A stretch of 64,000 nt of DNA from Streptomyces uncialis (GTDB taxonomy: Bacteria; Actinomycetota; Actinomycetes; Streptomycetales; Streptomycetaceae): contig NZ_CP109583.1 in NCBI RefSeq assembly GCF_036250755.1, forward strand, positions 1,364,001 through 1,428,000. The letters are read 5' to 3'. The notes under the pieces are model-generated. The model did no database searches, was not told the DNA's origin, and worked only from the letters and a program-made list of their open reading frames with translations. A program made the translations under genes and the position numbers. This document shows, piece after piece, positions 1 to 8,443 of this stretch; position 1 is the stretch's first letter; the number at the start of each line of letters is the position of its first letter.

Positions 1-692
1 CGGTAGGCGGCCAGCGAGTTGGCGACGGCCATACCGAGCATGTTGTGGGAGTGGATCTCGATCTCGGCGCCGTCGATCGCGGTGAGGTCGCCGATCACCC
101 GTTCCATCTGCCAGGGCGACAGACAGGCCACGGTCTCCGCGAGCCGGAACCGGTCGGCCCCGGCGGCGAACCCGGCGGTGACGTAGGGGACGAGCCGTTC
201 CCGTGGGGTGCGGGCGCCGTCCTCGCCGCTGAAGGTGACATGGAAGCCGCGTTCCTTGGCCTGCTCGATGGCGGCGCGGGCGACGGCGATGAGGTACTTG
301 GTGCTGCTGGAGCCGAGTTTCAGCGCGGCGTGCTGCTCCGAGGTGGGGATGGAGAACATCACCGACCGCACCCCGAGGCGCAGGGCCTCGTCCAGGGCGC
401 GCGCGCTCTGGCGCCGGTCGCGGACCACAACCAGGCTGAGGCTGCGTTCGGGGCCGACCGCGTCATGGGTGGCGTCGATGAGGGGGGCGTCCTTGGACGC
501 CGGTCCGGAGATCATGCCGACCTCGACCAGTTCGACCCCGGACCGCACCAGGAGCCCGGCGATCCGGCCGGCGTCCGCCGGGCCGAATTCCACCCCCGCC
601 ATATGGGCGGAGTCACGCAGGGTGGCGTCGGAGATACGAGGGAGTGGGCGTGCTCCGTTCGGAGGGCCGGCGTCCTTTTCTGTCACTGCCAT
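1..692 (-). CDS. HMGL-like (DRE-TIM metallolyase) enzyme, partial
   Basis: The gene runs off the left edge; about 230 N-terminal residues are visible. They form the start of a TIM barrel of the HMG-CoA lyase/isopropylmalate-homocitrate synthase/4-hydroxy-2-oxovalerate aldolase superfamily. Seen: a DATLRDS segment at residues 22-28 (the family metal-binding strand is usually TLRDG) and a metal-binding HSHN at about 213. By family, such enzymes condense or cleave acyl-CoA or pyruvate with 2-oxo acids using a divalent metal; the exact substrate cannot be read from this part. The ATG at 692 is chosen because AAGGAG lies 9 bases upstream. A racemase/decarboxylase-like gene is divergent, so this may be the edge of a larger pathway outside the window. 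Confidence 0.8.
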   Translation of the reverse strand, partial: MAVTEKDAGPPNGARPLPRISDATLRDSAHMAGVEFGPADAGRIAGLLVRSGVELVEVGMISGPASKDAPLIDATHDAVGPERSLSLVVVRDRRQSARALDEALRLGVRSVMFSIPTSEQHAALKLGSSSTKYLIAVARAAIEQAKERGFHVTFSGEDGARTPRERLVPYVTAGFAAGADRFRLAETVACLSPWQMERVIGDLTAIDGAEIEIHSHNMLGMAVANSLAAY

Positions 693-1042
693 GGCGTTCG
701 ACTCCTTCATCGCGCCGCTTGTGGGGGCGGCGTCCTCGAAACAGCGCCAGGAATATGCCGCGGACCCGGAAGGGTCCGGTCGGAATGGGGAGGGCGATCG
801 CGGCCGGAGGGGGGAGCCGCGATCACCGGTGTCCAGCCTCCGGGGGGCGGGTACGCGCCGTCAAGATTTCGCGCCTCAGACGATTGTCAGGGATTGTCAC
901 GGGAGTTCAGGTCAGGAAAGGAAAGGACGGGCCGGGGCAGAAGTCGGGTAATTGACTTCGCCGGACGGCGGTGGCCGGAGAATTCCCGGCTATGGTGGCC
1001 GCGTTCCGTTCGGCGTGGGTACGGCAGAAGGGTGGTCATCGC
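693..1042. other. Divergent intergenic region with short direct repeats
   Basis: This 350-base region separates the two divergent genes and must hold both promoters. GATTGTCA occurs twice in tandem at 882-889 and 892-899, one helical turn apart, a spacing suitable for a regulator that binds direct repeats. I see no convincing -35/-10 pair and no small gene with a ribosome binding site. Confidence 0.35.
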
Positions 1043-1789
1043 ATGGATCTGTTCTCCCTCCCTCGGCTCGGGGTGGTCGTCCCACCCGAGAACCCCACGG
1101 CCGAGCCGGAGTTCCACCGGCTCGTGGGCGGGGCGCTGAACGTCTACACCTCCCGCTTCCCGGTGCTGCCGGGGCTGGGCCTGCGGGACATGCTGGAGCG
1201 GTACAACGCCGTGCTGGCGGACACCCTCGCGGGCTTCGGCGGGATGCGGCTGGACGCGGCGGTGGTCGCGTGCAGCGCGTCGCACTATCTGCTCGCGCCC
1301 GCGGGCGACCGCGCGTTCTGCGAGCGGCTGAGCGAGCGGGCCGGGTTCCCGGTGCGTTCCTCGACGCAGGCGATCCTCGCGGCGTGCGAGGCGTTCGGGG
1401 CGGACGGGCTGACGCTGGTGTCGCCGTACGAGCCGTGGCTGACGGACACCTCGCGGGACTTCTGGCGGCGGGCGGGACTGCGGGTCGACGAGGTGGTGCT
1501 CGTCCCGGCGGGCGACCGCTTCGACCCGTACGCGGTGACCCGCGCCGAGATACTGGACCGGCTGTACGGCCGGCCGCTGCCGGGGGACGGCGCGCTGCTG
1601 TTCACCGGTACGGGGATGGCCACGCTGGCGGCGCTGGAGACCCTGGCGCGGGACACGGACCGGCTGCTGCTCACGTCCAATCTGGCGTCGGCGTGGTGGG
1701 CGCTGCGTGAGGTGGGCGCCTGGGGTCCGGGGACCGCCGCGGCCCATCCGCTGCTGGCGCGGCTGGCCCAGGTACCGGAGGCCGCCTGA
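1043..1789 (+). CDS. Asp/Glu racemase superfamily protein, maleate isomerase/arylmalonate decarboxylase-like
   Basis: 248 aa, the usual length for the maleate cis-trans isomerase/AMDase branch of the Asp/Glu racemase fold. Seen: a first catalytic-type Cys in VACSASHY (Cys77), and TSN at 211-213 followed by SAWWALRE, where two-cysteine members carry the second Cys. That second Cys appears to be missing here, so a two-base racemase or isomerase mechanism is doubtful; a one-Cys decarboxylase or an altered isomerase is more likely. Members act in the cytoplasm without cofactor on dicarboxylates or malonates. The ATG at 1043 has AGAAGGG upstream; an in-frame earlier ATG at 971 lacks a ribosome binding site. 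It is divergent from the DRE-TIM enzyme, so they may share a pathway (inference). Confidence 0.75.
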   Translation: MDLFSLPRLGVVVPPENPTAEPEFHRLVGGALNVYTSRFPVLPGLGLRDMLERYNAVLADTLAGFGGMRLDAAVVACSASHYLLAPAGDRAFCERLSERAGFPVRSSTQAILAACEAFGADGLTLVSPYEPWLTDTSRDFWRRAGLRVDEVVLVPAGDRFDPYAVTRAEILDRLYGRPLPGDGALLFTGTGMATLAALETLARDTDRLLLTSNLASAWWALREVGAWGPGTAAAHPLLARLAQVPEAA

Positions 1790-1882
1790 ACCGCCCGCGC
1801 CGCCGGTGGGGTGGGCGGCGGGCGGGACGGTACTGCCGGGCGGACAGGGCGGGGGTGCGCCCCGGCCGACGCGGGGTGGGGG

Positions 1883-2545
1883 TCAGCCCCGGCCGATGCG
1901 GTAGCCGACCCCTCGTACGGTGATGATCCAGCCGCCCGCGCCGAGTTTGCCGCGCAGGCTGCTGACGTGGGTGTCGAGGGTGCGGCTGGACTGGGCCCAG
2001 TTGATGCCCCACACCCGGGACATGAGGTCCTTGCGGGAGACGGCCGCCGTGGGGCTGGCGGCCAGGGTGAACAGCAGGTCGAACTCCTTGCCGGTGACCT
2101 CGACCGTCCGGTCGTGCAGCCGGACCTCGCGGGTCCGTTCGTCCAGGTGCAGCGGTCCCAGCGAGATGGTCTGGGCGACGGTCTGCCCGGGGTAGGCGCG
2201 GCGCAGCACGGCCTCGATCCGGGCGATCAGCTCGCGCGGGCCGCAGGACTTGATCACGCAGTCGTCGGCACCGGCCTGGAGGGCGAGCACCCGGTCGAGT
2301 TCGGTGTCGCGGTCGGTGAAGGCGATGACGGGGGTGGGTCCGGCGTCCCGGACGGCGCGGCAGATCTCCAGGCCGTCGATGTCGGACAGTTCGAGGTCCA
2401 GCAGCACCAGGTCGGCGCTGCGGTAGGAGCTCAGGGCCGCCGCCCCGGTGCCCACGCTGACGGCGGCGTACCCGCGCCGCCGCAGTTCACGCAGGAGGGC
2501 GTCGGCGAGAGCGCGGTCCTCCTGCACGACGAGTACGCGTTCCAT
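1883..2545 (-). CDS. Orphan OmpR/PhoB-family response regulator
   Basis: 220 aa: receiver domain (about 1-118) plus winged-helix DNA-binding domain (about 130-220). Seen: acidic pair Glu9-Asp10, phosphoacceptor-type Asp50 in VLLDLEL, Thr77 and Lys99, though the usual KP after the Lys is KS. The C-terminal half has the OmpR pattern TGKEFDLLFTL and ends RGVGYRIGRG. No histidine kinase lies next to it, so it is either an orphan or a cluster-situated regulator. It starts 73 bases after the flavin monooxygenase pair on the same strand and could be co-transcribed with it. The ATG at 2545 begins the receiver beta strand directly. Confidence 0.85.
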   Translation of the reverse strand: MERVLVVQEDRALADALLRELRRRGYAAVSVGTGAAALSSYRSADLVLLDLELSDIDGLEICRAVRDAGPTPVIAFTDRDTELDRVLALQAGADDCVIKSCGPRELIARIEAVLRRAYPGQTVAQTISLGPLHLDERTREVRLHDRTVEVTGKEFDLLFTLAASPTAAVSRKDLMSRVWGINWAQSSRTLDTHVSSLRGKLGAGGWIITVRGVGYRIGRG

Positions 2546-2618
2546 GGTGTGTGGTCGGCTTCCTTCGGTCGGTTCCCGGCCGGTCCGGGGCGTGAGCCGC
2601 CCGAACCGGCCGGGCGGC

Positions 2619-3818
2619 TCAGCGTGGGACCGCGTAGCGGCTTGCGGGACGGGACAGACCGAGGTGGCCGCGCAGGGTGGTGGCCGTGTAGGCGGTGCGG
2701 AACGCGCCGCGCCGCTGGAGTTCGGGCACCAGTCGGCGGGTGATGCCGCGCAGGTCGTGGGGCAGTGCCCCGGGCCGCAGCCGGAAGCCGTCCAGCCCGG
2801 CATCCCGCCAGTCGAGCAGCAGATCGGCGAGCCCGGCGGCACTGCCGGTGTAGATCCGCGCGTCGGAGGTGAGCGGGGTCCCGGCCAGCTCGTCGAGCCG
2901 CGCGGTGCGGCCGGCGGCGGCGCCGGGCTCGTCGTCGAGCAGGACGACGAGGTCGGCGAAGACCTTGAGCGGCGCCCCCGTCCGCCCGACGGTCCGCTGG
3001 GCTTCCTGGACCTGGGCGGTGACGGTGACGACCTCGTCGTGGGTGTGGGGGGTGATGTAGACGACGTCCACGGACCGGGCGGCGAACTCGTAGGGCGTCA
3101 CGGCGTGGGCGAGCGAGGTGACGACGGGCTGGCCCTGCGGTGAGCGGGGGGTGATCGAGGGGCCGCGTACGCGGAAGCGGTCCCCTTCGAAGTCGATGTG
3201 GTGCAGCTTGTCCCGGTCGATGAAGCGGCCGGTGGCGGCGTCCCGGATCTCGGCGTCGTCCTCCCAGCTGTCCCACAGCCGCCGGACCGTCTCGACCACG
3301 TCCGACGCCTCACCGAAGAGTTCGAGCAGCCGGGCCGCGATCAGAGTGGAGTCCTGGACGTCCTCGGAGGTGAGCTGGGGGGTGGCGCGGCGGCCGAAGT
3401 GGGCGGCGTCGGCGGCCCGGGAGGCGATCTGCGGGCGCCAGCCGGCGCGGCCGTGGCTGGCGTGGTCGAGGGTGGCGATACCGGTGGAGATGTGGAACGG
3501 CTCGGTGTGGGTGACGTTGGCGGTGGGGACGAGTCCGATCCGCGAGGTGAGCGGCGCGAGCCGGGCGGCGAGGAGCACGGCGTCCAGACGGCCCCGGACC
3601 TGGTCGGTGCGCTGGTCGGGGAGGTGCAGCGACGCGGTCTGGAGGGCCAGTTCGTCCTCGATGGTGACGAAGTCGAGCAGTCCGCGTTCGGCCTCGGTGA
3701 CCAGGTCGGCCCAGTATCCGGCGGTGAACAGTTCGGCGGGGCGGGCGTCCGGGGCGCGCCAGGCCGCCGGGTGCCACCCGGCGCCGTCGAGGGCGACGGC
3801 GAGATGGAGCGAGGTCAC
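2619..3818 (-). CDS. LLM-class flavin-dependent monooxygenase (second of a coupled pair)
   Basis: 399 aa, bacterial luciferase-like (LLM) TIM barrel. It begins TSLHLAVALDGAGWHP and contains typical segments such as LGLVPTANVTHTEPFHIS and an aligned RGPSITPRSPQGQPV block that matches its neighbour. Enzymes of this group use reduced flavin from a separate reductase plus oxygen to attack organosulfur, amine or aromatic substrates; the substrate here is unknown. The GTG start overlaps the stop of the upstream monooxygenase gene by 4 bases (GTGA), with AAGGAGG as ribosome binding site inside that gene, so translation is coupled. A flavin reductase gene is not visible nearby. Confidence 0.85.
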   Translation of the reverse strand: MTSLHLAVALDGAGWHPAAWRAPDARPAELFTAGYWADLVTEAERGLLDFVTIEDELALQTASLHLPDQRTDQVRGRLDAVLLAARLAPLTSRIGLVPTANVTHTEPFHISTGIATLDHASHGRAGWRPQIASRAADAAHFGRRATPQLTSEDVQDSTLIAARLLELFGEASDVVETVRRLWDSWEDDAEIRDAATGRFIDRDKLHHIDFEGDRFRVRGPSITPRSPQGQPVVTSLAHAVTPYEFAARSVDVVYITPHTHDEVVTVTAQVQEAQRTVGRTGAPLKVFADLVVLLDDEPGAAAGRTARLDELAGTPLTSDARIYTGSAAGLADLLLDWRDAGLDGFRLRPGALPHDLRGITRRLVPELQRRGAFRTAYTATTLRGHLGLSRPASRYAVPR

Positions 3819-5170
3819 GATGCCTCCTTCTCGGTGCGGGGGGCACCGGTGCGCGGGGCGAGTCCGAGGTGGTCGCGGAGGGTGGTGCCGGTGTAGTCGG
3901 CGCGGAAGACGCCCTTCTCCTGGAGCAGCGGGACGACGCTGTCGACGAAGTCGTCGAGGCCGGGGGTCAGGTGGGGGACGAGGACGAAGCCGTCGGCGCC
4001 GTCGGTCCGCACGAAGGTGTCGATCGCGTCGGCGACGGTGCGCGGGGTCCCCACGAAGGTCTGCCGTCCGGTGACCTCGATGACCAGCTCGCGGATGCTC
4101 AGCTTCCGCTCGTCGGCGATCCCCCGCCAGCGGCGGGCGGTGGCCGCGCGGTCCTTGCGGAAGGTCGAATGGCCCTTGAGGACGAGGTTGTCGGGGGCCG
4201 GTTCGATGTCGGGCAGCGGACCGTCGGGGTCGTAGCCGGACAGGTCGTGGCCCCAGACGGCCTCGACGAAGGTGAGCGCGGTCCGCGGGCCCACCTGGGC
4301 CCGGGTGATCGCGGCGGCGCGTTCGGCGGCCTCCTCCTCGGTGTCCCCGAGGACGTAGGTCGCGGACGGGATGATCAGCAGATCGCCGGGGGCGCGCCCG
4401 TACGCGGCGAGGCGGCGTTTCACGTCCCGGTAGAAGGCGCGGGCCTGGTCGAGGTCGTCGTACTTGCTGAAGATGACGTCGGCCTCGGCGGCGGCGAACT
4501 CCCGGCCTTCCTCCGACTCCCCCGCCTGGATGACCACCGGGTGGCCCTGCGGGCCGCGGGGGGTGCTGAACCGTCCGGAGATGTCGAAGTGCTGTCCCTG
4601 GTGGGTGAACTCCCCCGCGGCCGGGCGGATGAACTCGCCCGCCGCCCGGTCCGCGAGGACGTCCCCGGCACCCCAGCTGTCCCACAGTTCCCGTGCGGTG
4701 GCGAGGAACTCGGCGGCGCGGGTGTAGCGGTCGGCCTCGGCGAGGAAGCCGCCGCGCCGGAAGTTCTCGCCGGTGAACGCGTCGAAGCTGGTGACGACGT
4801 TCCAGGCGGCCCGGCCCTCGCTGAGATGGTCCAGGGTGGCCAGCCTGCGGGCCACCTCGTAGGGCTCGTTGAAGGTGGCGTTGACGGTCGCCGCGAGGCC
4901 GAGGCGGGTGGTGACCCCGGCCAGTGCGCTGAGCACGGTCAGTCCCTCGGGCCTGCCGACCACGTCCAGGTCGTGGACACGGCCCTTGTGCTCCCGCAGC
5001 CGGAGCCCTTCCGCGAGGAAGAAGAAGTCGAACTTCCCGCGTTCCGCGGTCCGCGCCAGCTTGATGAAGGATTCCACGTCGATCTGGCTCTCGGAGCGCG
5101 GGTCCGACCAGACCGTGGTGTTGTGTATCCCGGGGAGTTGCGCTGCGAGATGTATCTGTTTCACGGGCAC
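3815..5170 (-). CDS. NtaA/SnaA/DszA-family FMNH2-dependent monooxygenase
   Basis: 451 aa, the usual size of nitrilotriacetate monooxygenase component A, pristinamycin SnaA and desulfurising DszA/SfnG enzymes. Seen: the start VPVKQIHLAAQLPG, the family pattern NATFNEPYEVARRLATLDHLS, WNVVTSFD and QAGESEEGREFAA. It should oxidise its substrate with FMNH2 supplied by a partner reductase; family members serve sulfur or nitrogen scavenging or antibiotic tailoring. The GTG at 5170 is preferred because GGAGGAG lies 8 bases upstream; the longer open frame upstream has no support. It is coupled by a 4-base overlap to the second monooxygenase gene. A perfect 13-bp inverted repeat lies about 120 bases upstream. 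Confidence 0.9.
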   Translation of the reverse strand: MPVKQIHLAAQLPGIHNTTVWSDPRSESQIDVESFIKLARTAERGKFDFFFLAEGLRLREHKGRVHDLDVVGRPEGLTVLSALAGVTTRLGLAATVNATFNEPYEVARRLATLDHLSEGRAAWNVVTSFDAFTGENFRRGGFLAEADRYTRAAEFLATARELWDSWGAGDVLADRAAGEFIRPAAGEFTHQGQHFDISGRFSTPRGPQGHPVVIQAGESEEGREFAAAEADVIFSKYDDLDQARAFYRDVKRRLAAYGRAPGDLLIIPSATYVLGDTEEEAAERAAAITRAQVGPRTALTFVEAVWGHDLSGYDPDGPLPDIEPAPDNLVLKGHSTFRKDRAATARRWRGIADERKLSIRELVIEVTGRQTFVGTPRTVADAIDTFVRTDGADGFVLVPHLTPGLDDFVDSVVPLLQEKGVFRADYTGTTLRDHLGLAPRTGAPRTEKEAS

Positions 5171-5666
5171 GACGATTTCTCCTCCAACGCCACCGTACGC
5201 AAAGTGTTCCGCACCATTGACCGGCCGGCGCGGACCCTCCCGGAATTCCGCCGCCGACCGGGTGTGCGGTAATGACGCGCACTTGTGAAGCCGGGGAAAG
5301 AACCGCCCATTCTTTCCCCGGCCGTGCGCATTTCCCCCCGGCCGGGATTCCGTTCGGTGTCCGCAGCCGTTTCCGTCATTCAAGCTGCGATGATCCTGCA
5401 TTGCTTCCAAGGGCTACGCAACCCACCGCAATAGACTGTTCACAATCCGCGACGGCAAGGGATTGACCGAAAGCCGGACTTGTGCGCAGGGGGCCGCCGG
5501 AGTATCCACCGGGGCCGACGGCGTCCGGTCAGGGCTTCGACGCCCGAACTGATGGCCGAAAACCGTGCTCGTCAGGCCGCGTCCGCCGCATTCGACACAT
5601 TCCCGTCACACTCCCGACCGATGGCGCGATCCCGTCGTCCGCGACAGGTCCGCCCCGCCGGGTCGT
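5171..5666. other. 496-base intergenic leader/promoter region of the monooxygenase pair
   Basis: No gene with a ribosome binding site is visible. The stretch is less GC-rich than its surroundings and contains the perfect inverted repeat described separately. It probably carries the promoter and leader of the reverse-strand monooxygenase pair and the 3' end region of the epoxide hydrolase gene, whose stop is at 5667. Confidence 0.5.
5290..5322. repeat. Perfect 13-bp inverted repeat, candidate operator or attenuator hairpin
   Basis: Left arm 5290-5302 (GCCGGGGAAAGAA), 7-base loop, right arm 5310-5322 is its exact reverse complement. There is no T-run after it on the reverse strand, so an intrinsic terminator is only one option. 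Lying about 120 bases upstream of the monooxygenase start, it may be an operator or a leader hairpin controlling that operon (inference). Confidence 0.6.
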
Positions 5667-6902
5667 TCAGGGCCTGCGGCCGTGGAAGGTGCGGCGCAGA
5701 TCGCTCACCCAGGCGTCCGGGTTCTCCCAGGGGATGAAGTGGCCGCCATGGTCATGGGCGTTGACGTTGACGTGGTTGAACCAGCCCGCCTGCGGGCCGG
5801 ACCCGAAGGCCCGGACGCGCTCGTCGGCGGTGCGGACACCGGGCGGGTTCTCGTAGGTGACGAAGGTGAGGCCGACCGGGGCCTGCACGACCGGGGTCCG
5901 GTCATGGGCGGGGGTCCAGGAGTAGCGGTTGGCGTTGGCGTAATAACGCATCGATGTGGCGATGGAATTATTCACCCAGTAGATCGTGGCGTGGGTGAGC
6001 AGATCGTCCTTGGTGAAGACGGACTCCACGTCACCGCCGTTGTCACTCCAGGCGTCCCAGCGCTCCAGCAGCCAGGCGAGCAGTCCGGCGGGCGAGTCGC
6101 TGAGGCCGTGGGCCAGGGTGGCACCGTCGAGCATGTGCACGGCCAGGTGGGGCGCCCAGCGGTGGTCCAGTTCGACGATACGGGCGCGGACATCGGCGCT
6201 CTGTTCGTCGGTGAGGGGCCGGTTCCGGGCGAAGTCCCACGCGCGGGGGCCGTTGAAGAAGTCGAGCGGCAGCCCGGAGCCGATGTGGATGCCGTACAGC
6301 TCGTCGGGGTACTTGTGGCCCAGCTGGCTGGAGACGATCCCGCCGATGTCGCAGCCCCCGGCGGCGTACTTCCCGTATCCCAGGGTCTCGGTCATCAGGG
6401 TGTGCCAGAGGTCGGAGACCTTCCAGAAGTTGATGTCCGGGAAGCCGGTGAGCGGGCCGGGGAAACCGAAGCCGGGCAGGGACGGCACGATGACGTCGAA
6501 CGCGTCGGCGGGGTCACCGCCGAACGCGGCCGGGTCGGCGAGCGGGCCGATCACCTTCGACCAGTGCCAGAACGTCCACGGCCAGCCGTGGGTGAGGATC
6601 AGCGGGATCGGACGGGGTCCGCGCCCGGGTTCGCGCATGAAGTGCACCGGGACACCGGCGACGCCCACCTGGTAGTGCTCATGGACGTTGATGGCGGCTT
6701 CGGCCTCGCGCCAGTCGTATCCGTCCCGCCAGTAGGCGACCAGCTCACGCACACGGCTGCCGGGGACGCCGTAGGACCCGTCCTCGTTCCCCTCGTCCAG
6801 TGGCGGACGGGTCAGCGCGAGCCGGGTGCGCAGATCGTCGAGGACCGCGTCGGCCACATGGATCGGGGTGGGCTCCAGGGGGAAGGCGCGCGGGGTGGTC
6901 AT
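5667..6902 (-). CDS. Epoxide hydrolase (EHN-domain alpha/beta hydrolase)
   Basis: 411 aa, with an N-terminal epoxide-hydrolase lid domain (about 1-115) followed by an alpha/beta-hydrolase core. Seen: oxyanion motif HGWPW at 105-109, nucleophile Asp185 in GGCDIGG and a terminal HDHGGHF with the catalytic His. These match the microsomal-type (EphA/juvenile-hormone-like) epoxide hydrolase family, which opens epoxides through a covalent Asp ester. The ATG at 6902 follows GAGGAACC. It is monocistronic or the last gene in its direction. A second EHN-type enzyme lies at 34638-35813. The natural substrate is unknown. Confidence 0.9.
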   Translation of the reverse strand: MTTPRAFPLEPTPIHVADAVLDDLRTRLALTRPPLDEGNEDGSYGVPGSRVRELVAYWRDGYDWREAEAAINVHEHYQVGVAGVPVHFMREPGRGPRPIPLILTHGWPWTFWHWSKVIGPLADPAAFGGDPADAFDVIVPSLPGFGFPGPLTGFPDINFWKVSDLWHTLMTETLGYGKYAAGGCDIGGIVSSQLGHKYPDELYGIHIGSGLPLDFFNGPRAWDFARNRPLTDEQSADVRARIVELDHRWAPHLAVHMLDGATLAHGLSDSPAGLLAWLLERWDAWSDNGGDVESVFTKDDLLTHATIYWVNNSIATSMRYYANANRYSWTPAHDRTPVVQAPVGLTFVTYENPPGVRTADERVRAFGSGPQAGWFNHVNVNAHDHGGHFIPWENPDAWVSDLRRTFHGRRP

Positions 6903-7164
6903 GGTGTGGTTCCTCACCGGGTGAAGGAGGCGGATTCCTCGGCCTGTTGGGCTCCGACGGCCCGACGATTCCACATCCGCCCCGGGGGCACCGATTCCCT
7001 ATCCCGCGTGGGGGCGCTGCTCCCAGGTGTTCCCAGATGTCCGCTCGTGACGTCGTCACCGAGAGGCGCGGAGCAGGACCGGTACGCCTCGTCCACCACC
7101 GTCATACGGAGGCCACGTGGGCACGACCGCGTACGACGAGCGCGCCGCCATCGAGGCGGCGGGT

Positions 7165-7488
7165 TCAGACGAAGGGCCGGGGTGGGCGGGAGCTTCCCGC
7201 GCCCATGTGGCGCCGCAGCGCCAGGAAGCCGATACCGACCGTCAGCGGCCAGCACACGGCGAAGGCCCAGATCGCGGCCGGGCTGGCGGTGACGACGCCG
7301 AGGATCAGCAGCCCGAGCGAGGCGAGCCCGCACAGCGCGAGGATGCGCCCGCCCGCCGGCCGCTGCGGCAGTCTGAACCGCATGCCGAGCAGACCGAGCC
7401 TGCGGTGCAGCGCGCGGTCGCGGTCGAGCACGGACTCGATACCCCTGAGGGCTTGCTGTTCCCGGTCGGTGAGCCGGTCGGCGGCCAT
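7165..7488 (-). CDS. DUF3040-family small membrane protein
   Basis: 107 aa. The N-terminal pattern LTDREQQALRGIESVL is the hallmark of the DUF3040 family, followed by two hydrophobic segments (about residues 48-65 and 70-90). Function is unknown; in Streptomyces such proteins are small inner-membrane proteins. The ATG at 7488 is preferred to a GTG three codons upstream because GGGGTGATC sits at good spacing before it. No neighbour suggests a role. Confidence 0.75.
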   Translation of the reverse strand: MAADRLTDREQQALRGIESVLDRDRALHRRLGLLGMRFRLPQRPAGGRILALCGLASLGLLILGVVTASPAAIWAFAVCWPLTVGIGFLALRRHMGAGSSRPPRPFV

Positions 7489-8443
7489 GGTGATCACCCC
7501 GGTGCGCTTGTCCTGCGGCAGGGCCTTCCCTCTCCGGCGGGGCTTGCGCGGACGCGCTCCGCGCCCTGGGCGGGAGCGTCACCACGCACGGCACCCGGCA
7601 CCGCCGACGGCACCGCGGGCGGCACGTGTCGCGCCGCAGGGGACACACCACCACGCCGAAGCGCTGGCACTCCCTTGTCCACGTGCCATTTTGCCCGTGC
7701 AGACCGCTTTCAAACGCTTTGCCGGGAATGCCGGGAACGGCGGGGCGGGGGAGTTCCTGGCGGCCCGCCGGTCCCGCCCCCATGAACGTCGCAGAGCCGG
7801 GAACGGTTTCCGTGCGTGCCCGGAGCGCCGCTCTGCGTGTCCGTCGGGCATGGGCGCGTTCCGCCCGACGGACCGCCGCCATAGCGTCCCGGGACCCGGC
7901 GTCCCAGCCGCAGACCGGCCGAACTCCGCTCACCGGCCGGGGGTGGCCGAAGCCGCCCGTCCCGGGCCCGGCCCCGCGCAGGGCCCGTCGGCGGCGATGC
8001 GGGCCGGGCCCGACGGCCTGTCCAGCGGCGAGCCCGTCCGGGCGCATCCGCGCGGACGGTGACCCGGTGCGCGGCCGGCGCGGCCGGAACCGCCGTCCGC
8101 CGGGCCGAACATGACCGAGAACACCCGGGCGACCGCCGCTCCCCCGGGCGCTCTGGTTCTTTTCGGCGTCCGGTGCCCGTCGGAGCGTCCGGACGCCGGG
8201 CCGGGCGGCCGTCGGGGAGCGGTGGAGGGCAGGCGTCCCCTTTGCCCGGCGGTCCCGGCCGCGCCGCCGCGTCCGGCCGCGCCTCCCGGGGTCCGGGCGG
8301 TCCGCCTGACGGGCCCCCGGGACCCGTGTGGTCCGTGGGATGAGATCGACTTGAAGCCACCCATGGGACGTTCTTTACATGGCCATGACCACTGCATCAC
8401 CATTCCGTTGCCGGTACGGACACACCCAGAGCAAGGAGAGTTC
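7489..8443. other. Long 955-base GC-rich intergenic region
   Basis: No reading frame here has a plausible start, ribosome binding site and recognisable protein. The reading frames present are Pro/Arg/Gly-rich, as expected of non-coding GC-rich DNA. The last about 100 bases before 8444 must hold the promoter of the first subtilase gene; TTGAAG at 8351-8356 with TTTACA 17 bases later is a weak candidate only. Confidence 0.4.
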
